Assembly: GCA_905215405.1 (NCBI GenBank)
Contig: CAJMQE010000027.1
Coordinates: 1 to 41,459 of the forward strand
DNA: 41,459 nucleotides
Direction: 5' to 3'
DNA from: an uncultured bacterium
GTDB lineage: Bacteria > Bacillota > Clostridia > Lachnospirales > Lachnospiraceae
The number at the start of each line of letters is the position of its first letter. Position 1 is the first letter of the stretch. This document shows positions 8,863 to 17,596 of this stretch, in pieces. A model generated the notes under the pieces. The model saw only the letters and a program-made list of their open reading frames with translations, ran no database searches and had not been told where the DNA came from. A program made the position numbers and the translations under genes.

Positions 8863-8896
8863 AATTCCCTCACTGGTTCGTATCGTTATTATAAAT

Positions 8897-8934
8897 CTTT
8901 ATCGTTCTTATCGATCTTTATCGTTCTTATCGAT
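8897..8934. repeat. 19-bp tandem repeat, two copies
   Basis: CTTTATCGTTCTTATCGAT occurs at 8897-8915 and again at 8916-8934, with a degenerate third copy just to the left. It fills the leader between the GH42 gene and GH28 on the minus strand. Function unknown. Confidence 0.8.
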
Positions 8935-8935
8935 C

Positions 8936-9025
8936 TCAGCGATTGTTTCTGTACAACTTGTTTGCCAGCTTTCCTTCTACATCCATAAGCGTACCAATGC
9001 TTTTTTTCAGATCAATTATTTTCAT
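8936..9025 (-). CDS. Possible 29-residue small ORF after GH42
   Basis: An ATG two bases after the GH42 TAG opens 29 codons starting MKIIDLKKSIGTLMD and ending in NNR. It has a plausible, charged composition, faintly like the first half of DUF1858/DUF438-type helices, but lacks a well-placed ribosome site. It may be read by termination-reinitiation or may be chance. Confidence 0.2.
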   Translation of the reverse strand: MKIIDLKKSIGTLMDVEGKLANKLYRNNR

Positions 9026-9027
9026 TT

Positions 9028-10998
9028 CTAGCAAGTAAGCACCTTGTACCCATATCCAGGCAGACAATACGTCTTTCCATTGACTGGCACCGTCCGTTCC
9101 TGTGTACTAAAATTCAGAATAAATACATAGTGCTTTCCATCCTTTTTCCGTTCCTTGATCATGACATCCGGAATAAATGCATGCTCACAAACTCGTTCGA
9201 TCTTAGTATCACGAATAATATCGCCTAGAAAATCATACAAAAATGCCTTTTCCATTCTGCTGCCAACATAATAGGCATGCCCTTTTCCATACTGGTTCCT
9301 GGTTATTGCCGCACTATCTTTATAGAAATCTTTTTCATATAAAGACAATACCTCCGCATCCTCGTTGATTAACAGATCACAGAAATCCTTTGCTCTGTAT
9401 TGCCTGTTTCGATAAGTGATGAGGTTATACTCATCATCACAAAGCGTATCTGTATCTTCTGCATAAACACCAAATACATCATGCAGTCCGTAAGGTGGAA
9501 AACTTTCAAATACCTGATCGTTTTCATTTACAAGACCGCTATAGACACTAAGCAGGAAATTTCCGCCCATTTCAACATAATTCCTGATTCTTTTCTCTGT
9601 ATCTGGTTTGAACAGATATAGCATTGGGGCAACCACAAGATCATACGGTGTAAAATCGTCTTCCTGACTGATTACATCCACCGTAACATAATTTTTGACG
9701 AGTGCTTCATAATATTCAAAAACGATTTCTGTAAATTCTTTGTCATCATTTTTCAGGCTACGCTGTGCATACAGTGCTCTGAGGTTCACCCAGTCAAAAA
9801 TAACAGCTACATGACTTTCTGGCATTGATCCCTTGATTTGAGATAGTTCTTTTAACTTCTGTCCAAGTTCACTGACATCTCGGAATACCCTTGTATTTTC
9901 ACTTCCGCTGTGTCCCACAACAGCTCCATGAAATTTTTCAGAACCTCCACGATTCTGTCTCCACTGAAAATACTGAACGGAATCAGAGCCCGATGCAATG
10001 GCTTCCAGTGAACTAAGCATATGCATGCCCGGTTTTTTCAATTTGCAGACACCTCTCCAGTTCGTTTTACTCGGTGTACTCTCCATCAGATAGAAAGGCT
10101 GCTTTTTTAAAGCCCTGCAGTAGTCAAAATCAAAACTTGCAGAGATTGCCTGCTGCCATTCGCTTTCCTTATCTTTTCCGCAATGCCATCTTGGATAACT
10201 GTCCCAGCAGGTAACATCAAGGATTCTTCCCAGATGTGCATAGTCAATCCCACAGTTGTGATTATGCATATTTGTAGTAACAGGAATATCCGGACTATAC
10301 TTCTTTAAAATCTGTTTTTCCATGTCTACAAAATCAATGGTCAGATCAGAATAGAATCGTTTATAATCCAGTTCAAGCCCGTGCATCACTGTCTCTCCGA
10401 TTGGAGATGGTGACTCCAACTCCTCCCAGCTATTATAGTGATGACTCCAGAATCCACTGTTATACTGTTCATTCAGCTTATCAATGGTCTTATATTTTTT
10501 CTGCAACCAGATGCGGAAATTCTTCTGACATTTCTCACAGTGGCAGCTGCCATAAAACTCATTTGAAATATGCCACATCATAAGTGCAGGATGTTTTCCA
10601 TACCGTTTTGCAAGCAATGTATCAATCTCCTGTACTTTTGAACGATATAGTTCACTGCTATTACACTGATTCTCTCTGTCACCATAAAGTTGTCTGACTC
10701 TGTCTTTGTTGGTTCTCATGACTTCAGGATATTTTTTTGCCATCCAAACAGGTCTTGCACCACTCGGTGTAGCCAAAATTACCCGAATTCCATTTTCGTA
10801 CATGGAATCCATAATGCGATCAAGCCAGTCAAAGGTATAGACGCCTTCCTCTTTCTCATAAGCTGACCATGCAAATACCCCTAAAGTCACTTCATTGATC
10901 CCCGCTTTTTTCATCAGTCTGACATCCTCTGCGAGAATATCCGGTCTGTCAAGCCATTGATCCGGGTTGTAATCACAACCATGTACAAAATATTCCAT
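9028..10998 (-). CDS. GH42 beta-galactosidase
   Basis: A 656-residue cytosolic retaining beta-galactosidase. Domain A (TIM barrel, about 1-390) carries acid/base E147 in HISNEFYG and nucleophile E306 in FYLMESTPS. The zinc-site cysteines of the family are present at C112, C152, C154 and C157. A glutamine-amidotransferase-like trimerisation domain (about 395-590) and a small C-terminal beta domain follow. Size and architecture are standard for GH42 (the B. subtilis YesZ/GanA group). The ATG has a strong GGGGAGG site. In this locus it should remove galactose from galactan or arabinogalactan side chains of rhamnogalacturonan I, either directly or from imported oligomers. Confidence 0.93.
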   Translation of the reverse strand: MEYFVHGCDYNPDQWLDRPDILAEDVRLMKKAGINEVTLGVFAWSAYEKEEGVYTFDWLDRIMDSMYENGIRVILATPSGARPVWMAKKYPEVMRTNKDRVRQLYGDRENQCNSSELYRSKVQEIDTLLAKRYGKHPALMMWHISNEFYGSCHCEKCQKNFRIWLQKKYKTIDKLNEQYNSGFWSHHYNSWEELESPSPIGETVMHGLELDYKRFYSDLTIDFVDMEKQILKKYSPDIPVTTNMHNHNCGIDYAHLGRILDVTCWDSYPRWHCGKDKESEWQQAISASFDFDYCRALKKQPFYLMESTPSKTNWRGVCKLKKPGMHMLSSLEAIASGSDSVQYFQWRQNRGGSEKFHGAVVGHSGSENTRVFRDVSELGQKLKELSQIKGSMPESHVAVIFDWVNLRALYAQRSLKNDDKEFTEIVFEYYEALVKNYVTVDVISQEDDFTPYDLVVAPMLYLFKPDTEKRIRNYVEMGGNFLLSVYSGLVNENDQVFESFPPYGLHDVFGVYAEDTDTLCDDEYNLITYRNRQYRAKDFCDLLINEDAEVLSLYEKDFYKDSAAITRNQYGKGHAYYVGSRMEKAFLYDFLGDIIRDTKIERVCEHAFIPDVMIKERKKDGKHYVFILNFSTQERTVPVNGKTYCLPGYGYKVLTC

Positions 10999-11043
10999 CT
11001 CAGTTCCTCCCCTGAATCCTGAATTTGAATAGTTCTGAACAAT

Positions 11044-11736
11044 TTAATTTCTGCCGGAATGATAAAATCTTCTCTTTTTTGCCGGCTGTTCTTCCTCGTT
11101 ATTCATATAAGAATGCTTTTCTTCTTCCTCCTGTGGCAGAAATCTTTTATAGATACTCTCCATCAACTGCTCAATTGCAAGCATATACAATGCTGGTGCC
11201 ACAATCACTAAAAGAGGGATTACATACACCAAATAGACTGCCACAACACAGGTGATCAACATCAGTATCGTTTTTAAAGGATTTCCGAGTGCAAGAAATA
11301 AAGCATTTTTTATGATTTTTTTAGAGTCATCCTGAAATCTGGCTATGTAAGGAAATGCATATGTAAATACCAGAAACTCTATAATCAGAAAAAGTATAAT
11401 AAAATAAAATATATTTCCAACTGCATCTCCAGCAGCCTTTAGCTGCCATGTCAGGTAGGCATCCATACCTAAAAATGCACCTACCACAAGCATAATGCCC
11501 CACACAATGCTGGACTGCCGAAAGTTCGACTTAAAACTGTGCATGAACTCACTGAACACATATCCTTCCCCCTGGGCAATCGTCTTATAGACCGTGTGGT
11601 ACAGCGCTGTTGTGGCTGCACCAATGGTCACTACCGGAATGCAGCATACGATCCATAGTATTGTTACGAAAATACAATCCACTATTTTACTGATGGTACT
11701 AAAAAATTTATTGTCTATATTAAATACTTCTCCCAT
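11044..11736 (-). CDS. YesL-like DUF624 membrane protein
   Basis: A 230-residue integral membrane protein with about five to six hydrophobic helices and a charged cytosolic tail (EEEEKHSYMNNEEEQPAKKRRF). The opening FFSTISKIVDCIFVTILW and CCIPVVTIGAATTALYHT are characteristic of DUF624/YesL, which sits beside LplABC-type importers for complex sugars in many Firmicutes. The frame is open 50 codons further upstream, but the ATG at 11736, 7 nt after a GAGG site, matches the family N-terminus, and the upstream stretch is a repeat array. The role is not established; help with the ABC importer or its regulation is the usual guess. Confidence 0.85.
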   Translation of the reverse strand: MGEVFNIDNKFFSTISKIVDCIFVTILWIVCCIPVVTIGAATTALYHTVYKTIAQGEGYVFSEFMHSFKSNFRQSSIVWGIMLVVGAFLGMDAYLTWQLKAAGDAVGNIFYFIILFLIIEFLVFTYAFPYIARFQDDSKKIIKNALFLALGNPLKTILMLITCVVAVYLVYVIPLLVIVAPALYMLAIEQLMESIYKRFLPQEEEEKHSYMNNEEEQPAKKRRFYHSGRN

Positions 11737-11781
11737 ACGTAACCTCACATTTATTCTTTCATTACTAGCAGATACATTTAA

Positions 11782-11914
11782 AAAGCATCTACAACAGTAG
11801 GATTTACTTTGAAATAAAGCACCTGTTTTAACAGCACTTTCTTCGACATACAAGTACCTGCTTTTGCAGATTCTTCTTTGAGTCAAAGCTCATGCTCCAT
11901 TTTCACAGAGCAAC
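11782..11914 (-). repeat. Four degenerate 34-35-nt tandem repeats between yesL-like gene and rhaM
   Basis: Units begin at 11782, 11816, 11851 and 11885 with AAAGCA, AAAGCA, AAGTAC and AAAGCT (spacing 34, 35, 34). Three contain a short 12-nt inverted repeat in the same place: CTACAACAGTAG at 11789, CTGTTTTAACAG at 11823 and CTGCTTTTGCAG at 11858. The array fills the gap from the rhaM stop to near the yesL-like ribosome site and would be transcribed as a row of small hairpins. Confidence 0.6.
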
Positions 11915-11915
11915 T

Positions 11916-12248
11916 CTAATCCAGATGGAACAGTTCTTTTAAATCTATTGAAACAGGGCTATTATCCGGATTCGTCTCCATGATATCTGCCATATAATCC
12001 CACCATTTTCTGTTAATTGCTGTATCTGCACTTTCATCCCAGAGTTTCTCATCTTCGATTTCTATATAGCCAAATAATGTGAGAGTCTCTTTATCCAGGA
12101 AAATGCTATAGTTTGTTCCCCCATGTTCATGAATCATTTTTTTCATCTCTGGCCAGAGAGCATTATGACGTTTTTCATATTCAGCCTCCTGTCCAGGATA
12201 TAATTTCATTTTAAAAGCTTTCTGCATCATTCTTACCATCCTTTCCAT
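11916..12248 (-). CDS. rhaM: L-rhamnose mutarotase
   Basis: A 110-residue cytosolic enzyme that interconverts alpha and beta anomers of L-rhamnose. It aligns over its length with the RhaM family: the QKAFKMKLYPGQEAEYEKRH opening, HNALWPEM, the GGTNYSIFLD strand, the RKWWDYMADIM segment and the diagnostic ETNPDNSPVS near the C-terminus. The ATG at 12248 follows GGAAGGA by about 7 nt; a GTG at 12263 and ATG pairs downstream are alternatives. It directly follows the GH112 phosphorylase gene, which would release rhamnose, giving a clear metabolic link. No rhamnose isomerase or kinase gene is in the window. Confidence 0.93.
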   Translation of the reverse strand: MERMVRMMQKAFKMKLYPGQEAEYEKRHNALWPEMKKMIHEHGGTNYSIFLDKETLTLFGYIEIEDEKLWDESADTAINRKWWDYMADIMETNPDNSPVSIDLKELFHLD

Positions 12249-12382
12249 CGCAGTTCCTTCCACGGTAGTTCTTTACAATTTTTATATTGTACTTTCACTT
12301 CTTATTGTTCTTTGTATTCTTTGCATAAGCACAGCATTTACTCGATTAATTTCTTCACACAAAAGACAGCTTTTTACTATTG

Positions 12383-14554
12383 TTACAGATCTGCGAACTG
12401 GGTCTCATATGGCTGAAGATCAAATTCCTTCTCCCCATTTTCTGTACGAACTATTGTGTGTTGTTCCTCTTCACTATTATTGATGACAACCATCTTTGCA
12501 CTGCATGGATAATATGCACATTCCGTCTGTGCATTATCGGTCAGATAAGGCTGATTTAAATCCATGTCTTTTGCATAGAGCATCAGATTCAGCAGCATTC
12601 TGGTATTTTCATTACTGATCTGGAAACTGGACAGATAAATTCCTTTTCCTTTTCCAAAATCATGTATAGTAACCGTTGGTAACCCGTCTTTGCTTAACAG
12701 CACTGTTGCCTTACCATCTGTCAGATACCGGTTCTCTTTGTTTTCTACACCGCTTCCATCAGGAATCAGACCTGCAATGACTGTTTCGTCAAATTTCCAT
12801 CTGCCATGGCAAACCTTAGCGCCTGTGTCCTCATCTACGCCAAGGACCTGAGCCATTCTGAAATAATCCTGATACCCATTCACTGCTGATGGTTCGTTTA
12901 CGCCTATGAAAATACCACCTTCATCGACCCATTTATGTACTGTTTCCACAACCTTTTCATCTTTCCAGTTGTCTCCACCACTCCAGGCACTCATTGCCCT
13001 TCCGGCATTGATCACTACATCAAACTCTTTCAGTCCTGTCTCTTTCACGTCATCGAACCCGATAAATGAAACATCTACTGGAAGTCCTGCCAGTGCTTCA
13101 TTTATATGAATCAGATCATGCATATAAGTCTCATGAAAATGTCCGGATAAACTCCAGGAACGAAGACTGCCCCAGCTATGGAGTACTGCCACTTTAATTG
13201 GGATTGTGTACACACTTCCCTCGGCCTGCTTTTCCATTGCATGCATCTGTTTTATCTTTCTAAATTCATCTGCAACTGTTTCAATATAATTACAAAAATC
13301 AGGATAGTTTTCGACCAGATGCAGATAGCCGCCTAGACCGATTCTGTCTACTGGTTGCCTTAATAAGGCTCTTCTGATACTTCTCCAGTATCTTTTTGCT
13401 TCTATCGTAGGATTGCCATTTTTACAAAATGTAGGTGCACCCCCTAAGCCGTATGGAAAAAGATACGGATGCAGCCTGAGTTCATGTACCGGAACATCAA
13501 CGCCTGCACAAAGTCGGGCTTCATATCCAGAAAAGACACATTTGATCAGACCGTCAAAACCAAATTCTGGGAACAGCTTACTATATGGCTCAACGCCGAT
13601 CCAACTGTCATCGTAAAATACATATGCCAGTTTATGATACTGATGTACCAGATCCACAAGTTTCTTGCCAAAGTCCACAACAAATCTGTTGATAAAATCC
13701 ATGTAATCCCGCTGATGCTGTCCAGCCGGCATATGTGTTACGTGCAGCTTTCCCTGATTGACGAAATCTTCTGCTGTTAATTCATAACCATATTCCCTGC
13801 TAAATTCTTTCAGTGTCGCCGGGCTGACTGAGAAATCATATGAACCCCAGTCTGAATACAGATTTCTGTTACTATCGCTGGCACCCCAGATCCATGTGAA
13901 GTTATAGAACAGAGAGGTAAAGCGTACAACAGTTGTATCCGGATGAGTCTCACACCAGTCTTTGAGCCAGTTATAAAGGAAGTCCTGTGTTTCTTTATAA
14001 CGTGGATCGATTGGCATCAGATGCTCTTTATTCCAGTCATTCGTAATATGGTTATACATTGAGATTTCTTCCCACATCTGATAAGCCATAAAACTTGCAG
14101 TATAGGTATGATACAGTTTTGCACCCTGTATTAAAATATTTCCAACTTCCGGAAGGAATCTCCACTGAGACTGTGGAACAAGCGTATCTGTGGTCCTGTC
14201 GTACACCTGCCAGTACTTCATGGATTCCTCACTGTCATTGATACCAAATTGTTCTGTAAAATATCCGTCCAGCAGATGGATGGTAACAATCGTTTCCTTT
14301 GCTACTACTGGTTCTGAAATCAAAAAGGTCTGCTGCAGTTTATCAAGATGTTTTTTAGCCCATTCATTGTGGTCTCTGATAATACAAATAGTAGAATATA
14401 TTCCATAACCAGCTTTGAGAATTTCATCTGAAAGTTTGGTTCCGTCACTATCTCGTATGACATCTGCTCCCCATTTTTCTGCCATTTCTAAAGTTAATTT
14501 TTCATATCCCGATTCTCCCGGGATGGTAAAACTACCTTTTTCTTTTTCTATCAT
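12383..14554 (-). CDS. GH112 phosphorylase, probably D-galactosyl-beta-1,4-L-rhamnose phosphorylase
   Basis: A 723-residue cytosolic phosphorylase of the lacto-N-biose/galacto-N-biose phosphorylase family. The signature region YVFYDDSWIGVEPYSK (residues about 311-326) contains the probable catalytic acid D316. LRRPVDRIG-like RALLRQPVDRIGLGGYLHLV (about 393-412) and the C-terminal glutamine-amidotransferase-like and beta domains also match GH112. Characterised members split Gal-beta-1,3-HexNAc or Gal-beta-1,4-Rha. Here the neighbours are RhaM, GH105, CE12 and a rhamnogalacturonan lyase, which favours galactosyl-rhamnose. The products would be galactose 1-phosphate and L-rhamnose, saving one ATP. 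The start has AGGAG 9 nt upstream. The substrate choice is inferred from context, not residues. Confidence 0.9.
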   Translation of the reverse strand: MIEKEKGSFTIPGESGYEKLTLEMAEKWGADVIRDSDGTKLSDEILKAGYGIYSTICIIRDHNEWAKKHLDKLQQTFLISEPVVAKETIVTIHLLDGYFTEQFGINDSEESMKYWQVYDRTTDTLVPQSQWRFLPEVGNILIQGAKLYHTYTASFMAYQMWEEISMYNHITNDWNKEHLMPIDPRYKETQDFLYNWLKDWCETHPDTTVVRFTSLFYNFTWIWGASDSNRNLYSDWGSYDFSVSPATLKEFSREYGYELTAEDFVNQGKLHVTHMPAGQHQRDYMDFINRFVVDFGKKLVDLVHQYHKLAYVFYDDSWIGVEPYSKLFPEFGFDGLIKCVFSGYEARLCAGVDVPVHELRLHPYLFPYGLGGAPTFCKNGNPTIEAKRYWRSIRRALLRQPVDRIGLGGYLHLVENYPDFCNYIETVADEFRKIKQMHAMEKQAEGSVYTIPIKVAVLHSWGSLRSWSLSGHFHETYMHDLIHINEALAGLPVDVSFIGFDDVKETGLKEFDVVINAGRAMSAWSGGDNWKDEKVVETVHKWVDEGGIFIGVNEPSAVNGYQDYFRMAQVLGVDEDTGAKVCHGRWKFDETVIAGLIPDGSGVENKENRYLTDGKATVLLSKDGLPTVTIHDFGKGKGIYLSSFQISNENTRMLLNLMLYAKDMDLNQPYLTDNAQTECAYYPCSAKMVVINNSEEEQHTIVRTENGEKEFDLQPYETQFADL

Positions 14555-14632
14555 CTTGCTTTTCTCCTAATATTAAGTATAATTTAGGCGTTTTCCTGTC
14601 GCCGCAGCCCGTCGATTTAGTCTGGTTCTCTA

Positions 14633-16363
14633 TCAAATATGAAGGCTCTTACAAATTTCAGCCCCGGCATGTCTGGTAATTTTGTCTTTTTCAATCAGCT
14701 CATCCCTATGAATTTCCGGCTTCTTTCCTTTTCTGCCTGCATATCCATTGGCTACTACCGCATAAAATTCCTTTCCCGTTATCAACTGTGCCGGATGAAA
14801 CATCCTGTTATCTATCATCGCATCCGGAATCAGTCCGTTCTGCAAGGCACATTCTACTGTTCCTGCATAGACCTCATGTCCAATGATATCGTCAAATGCA
14901 TCATTATATACATTTGTTGGAAAGAAATGCATGGCTGTTATGACAAGTTCCAACGCTTCGACCCTTGTAAGAAATTCATCCGAACGTTCCAGATTTTCAA
15001 AAAGCCTCTCTGCATTGGGATCTTTTCTGTCAGCCAGATTTTCTGGCGGTCTGATTTCTGGAAAATGTTCTGGCGGGTTCCAAGTCAGGACCCGATTTGC
15101 CTGCTCATTTTCCTGTCTTAACGATTTATCCGTTCTAATTACCTGTTTTGCTACCAGTTCTTCAAATACATATCCGGCAAATCTGAAAGCTCCATAATCA
15201 TTACTATGGGTATAATCCGACGGGAAATAGTAAGCTTTCACTTTCTGCCTTCCAAGATCTGTTACAAGCTCTCTGCTCTTTTGATGCAGATCAGCTACAG
15301 GAATTTCCAGTTGCTCTCCAAGTTCTTTACATACATTGGCGTATTCTTCCAAAAGATCATTATATGTACCATCATTTCCTCTCCAGGTGTTCCTTGCCAA
15401 TGGTGTTACAATCACCGGCAAAGCTCCTTTACTGCGAATTTCCTGCACATATCTGATCATATTGTCCCGATAACCGCCATCTGCCATCAGTGATTTCAAT
15501 TTCTGATCATTATGTCCAAACTGAATCAGGCAAATATCTCCATTTTGAATTCTGTCATACAGGATCTGATAATGTCCCTCACTTCGAAAACTGTCTGTTG
15601 TCAGTCCTGAGTGAGAATGATTGGATACCGCATAACCTGTTCCAGATGCATAATAATCTGTAAAAAAAGATAACATCTGTCCCCAGCCACAATAACTGTG
15701 AAACGGATAATATGGATAATCTGCACTCTGATCCGTTACTGTTGAATCTCCTGCAATATAAATGGTCTTACAGGTGGCAGGTACAATCTCCACCTCTTTT
15801 AAATGAAGTCCTGCGCCTACAATCGTCAGATCCAGTGTGAGATCTTCCATGACCTCCTCATGATTTCGTGGAATGAACGGACATATATTCGTTAGAAATG
15901 TTCTTGTGACCGTTTCCTGTTCTTTAAATGCACCTATGTATGCCAGTCTACGTCTTCCAAGAAAAATAAATCCCTCTGGAATATTTTCACTTGCATACAC
16001 CGTAACTGTTACCTGATAATTTCCTTCCTGACTGACGTCCGTTACAAAAGTTAGTGGAATTTTTTCCTCTTCTTCCTGTGTGAGTTCTACTTCTCTTCTT
16101 CCATGATCTGAACAAATATAACAACCATGTGCATCAGCCTGAATATTGGTGATATTACTGCCTCGATACCAGTAAACCGTTCCAAATCCACTGTTTAGTT
16201 CAGGAATGGATAACCGCTGATTTTCATCAGCATTTTTTTCTGTCAGGAAGCCATATTGCATATCGTTTTTTGTATCTGCTGGCTGATATCTCTTTTCAGA
16301 GGATACCCAGCTGGTCTCACCATCGATATTTTGTGGAACTGCTTCCGTAAATAGGTATTTCAC
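14633..16363 (-). CDS. Cytosolic rhamnogalacturonan acetylesterase-like protein (CE12)
   Basis: A 576-residue protein without signal peptide. Residues 1-195 form a beta-rich module (QYGFLTEKN near 36) like those beside CE12 domains. The SGNH esterase spans about 200-410: IYIAGDSTVTDQ with S207, the block II Gly in HSGLTTDS, FGHND with N285, and DYTH with D383 and H386, all four blocks intact. About 150 C-terminal residues are unassigned. It should remove acetyl groups from imported rhamnogalacturonan oligosaccharides. The start is GTG, preceded by AAAGGGG, 12 bp after the GH105 stop. A second, secreted CE12 domain occurs in the giant enzyme at 24283-31380. Confidence 0.87.
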   Translation of the reverse strand: MKYLFTEAVPQNIDGETSWVSSEKRYQPADTKNDMQYGFLTEKNADENQRLSIPELNSGFGTVYWYRGSNITNIQADAHGCYICSDHGRREVELTQEEEEKIPLTFVTDVSQEGNYQVTVTVYASENIPEGFIFLGRRRLAYIGAFKEQETVTRTFLTNICPFIPRNHEEVMEDLTLDLTIVGAGLHLKEVEIVPATCKTIYIAGDSTVTDQSADYPYYPFHSYCGWGQMLSFFTDYYASGTGYAVSNHSHSGLTTDSFRSEGHYQILYDRIQNGDICLIQFGHNDQKLKSLMADGGYRDNMIRYVQEIRSKGALPVIVTPLARNTWRGNDGTYNDLLEEYANVCKELGEQLEIPVADLHQKSRELVTDLGRQKVKAYYFPSDYTHSNDYGAFRFAGYVFEELVAKQVIRTDKSLRQENEQANRVLTWNPPEHFPEIRPPENLADRKDPNAERLFENLERSDEFLTRVEALELVITAMHFFPTNVYNDAFDDIIGHEVYAGTVECALQNGLIPDAMIDNRMFHPAQLITGKEFYAVVANGYAGRKGKKPEIHRDELIEKDKITRHAGAEICKSLHI

Positions 16364-16375
16364 TTGTGCCCCTTT

Positions 16376-17425
16376 CTATAATGCTCCATCGCATCTGGCA
16401 TTATCGTAATCAAGAATTTCTGCAAAAAAAGTAAGTGCAAGACCCTGGCCCCATCCCTGGATCCAGTCCCTTGAAATGTTTTTGTAACCGTCTCTGTCTT
16501 TCATAACTGCTGTTCCGCCTGACACATCCAGAACACGGCCATCTGCACTAATATGTTCTTTGATTCCCTGAATTGCTTTCGTAATATATTTTATATGTAA
16601 TGGGTTTCCTTTATTGACCATTGCCGCAGCGATTCCACAGCTTGCTGAAATCTCTTCATAGGATGTCTCGTCATCTAAAATCGTTCTCCACAGTCCGTTT
16701 TCAGTCTGAACCAGCTTTAATGCTGCAAGCTGTTCATTTAAAGAACCTGCTACATCCATGAACTTCGGATACAGATAACATTCTGGAAGAATGACACCTA
16801 CCCTAGACATTGTATAGGCTGCCCATGCATTTGCACGGCCCCAATAAAATCCAGACATATGATTGCCTGCAATATTGTCATATCCGTGATACCAAAGGCC
16901 CGTTTCCTGATTCTGCAGGTATTTTATATGCCAGTAATACTGATTTAATGCATCCTCGATAATATCCTGGTCTTTTAACTTAACACCTACCCTCAGTAGA
17001 AAATAAGCTGCCATAAAAAGTGTATCGGCCCATGCTTGCTCAGGAAAATCATTATTGACTGAGACGGTATGCTGTAATACTGAATCGCCAAATCGATAGG
17101 CCTTATTTCTAATAAAATCGATTTTACTCATCACAATGTCCCAGTACTTTTCATCCCCCGTAGCTTCATACAGTGTAATCAGGCAATGTCCCATTGCACA
17201 TGCATTTACTGTCCAGTCTGGCAGACCAAGTTCAAGATACTCATCGATTCTGTCTTTCATTAGTTGCAGATACTTTTCATTCTTTGTAATTTCATATGCC
17301 CGACTGATTCCATAATAAGCTACGCCACATGGCCAGTCCCAGGTCATATCCATTCTCATGGTTCTTACAACGATCTTATCAATTAATTCTTCAATCTCCG
17401 CTTTATCAATCTCTATCTTACTCAT
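16376..17425 (-). CDS. GH105 unsaturated rhamnogalacturonyl hydrolase (YteR/YesR type)
   Basis: A 349-residue (alpha/alpha)6-barrel enzyme that hydrates and removes the unsaturated galacturonate left at the non-reducing end by rhamnogalacturonan lyases. The catalytic Asp fits D134 in QAWADTLFMA, and the family His and Tyr occur in GLWYHGYD (H180). The FYWGRANAWAAYT segment and the C-terminal GWGQGLALTFFAE are typical. It has no signal peptide, so it acts in the cytosol on imported product. I chose the ATG at 17425 with GAGG 5 nt upstream over a GTG two codons earlier. Two hairpins separate it from the binding-protein gene upstream. Confidence 0.94.
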   Translation of the reverse strand: MSKIEIDKAEIEELIDKIVVRTMRMDMTWDWPCGVAYYGISRAYEITKNEKYLQLMKDRIDEYLELGLPDWTVNACAMGHCLITLYEATGDEKYWDIVMSKIDFIRNKAYRFGDSVLQHTVSVNNDFPEQAWADTLFMAAYFLLRVGVKLKDQDIIEDALNQYYWHIKYLQNQETGLWYHGYDNIAGNHMSGFYWGRANAWAAYTMSRVGVILPECYLYPKFMDVAGSLNEQLAALKLVQTENGLWRTILDDETSYEEISASCGIAAAMVNKGNPLHIKYITKAIQGIKEHISADGRVLDVSGGTAVMKDRDGYKNISRDWIQGWGQGLALTFFAEILDYDNARCDGAL

Positions 17426-17457
17426 ATCCACCTCATATATTTGTTATCTTATTTAAA

Positions 17458-17481
17458 ATAAAGTGGGCGCCCCCACTTTAT
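17458..17481 (-). terminator. Strong hairpin upstream of GH105, possible attenuating terminator
   Basis: A perfect 10-bp stem ATAAAGTGGG/CCCACTTTAT with a 4-nt loop is followed on the minus strand by TTTTAAATAAG. The U-tract is short, so partial termination or protection of the upstream message is more likely than full stop. Confidence 0.5.
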
Positions 17482-17533
17482 ATAGCTGTTTATTTATTAC
17501 CGCAAAGTAAGTAAGCCGCTTTTTACTTGTTCA

Positions 17534-17579
17534 AAAATATAAGATAAAGGAGGCTGCCACGCATATACCGCAGCAGCCT
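17534..17579 (-). terminator. Hairpin with U-rich tail after the binding-protein gene
   Basis: The stem AGGCTGC/GCAGCCT (17573-17579 with 17551-17557) lies about 18 bp after the binding-protein stop and is followed on the minus strand by a U-rich but interrupted tail ending in ATTTTTG. It probably acts as a leaky terminator that leaves the binding protein mRNA in excess over the enzyme genes. Confidence 0.5.
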
Positions 17580-17596
17580 GGCAATTATCTAATCAA

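Noticed and set aside
11737..11886. N-terminal extension of the YesL-like protein by 50 codons
   Set aside because: The extension is a translation of the repeat array; family length and the GAGG site support the ATG at 11736.
11782..11914. CRISPR array interpretation of the 34-35-nt repeats
   Set aside because: Units are degenerate throughout, with no constant repeat alternating with unique spacers, and no cas genes are nearby.
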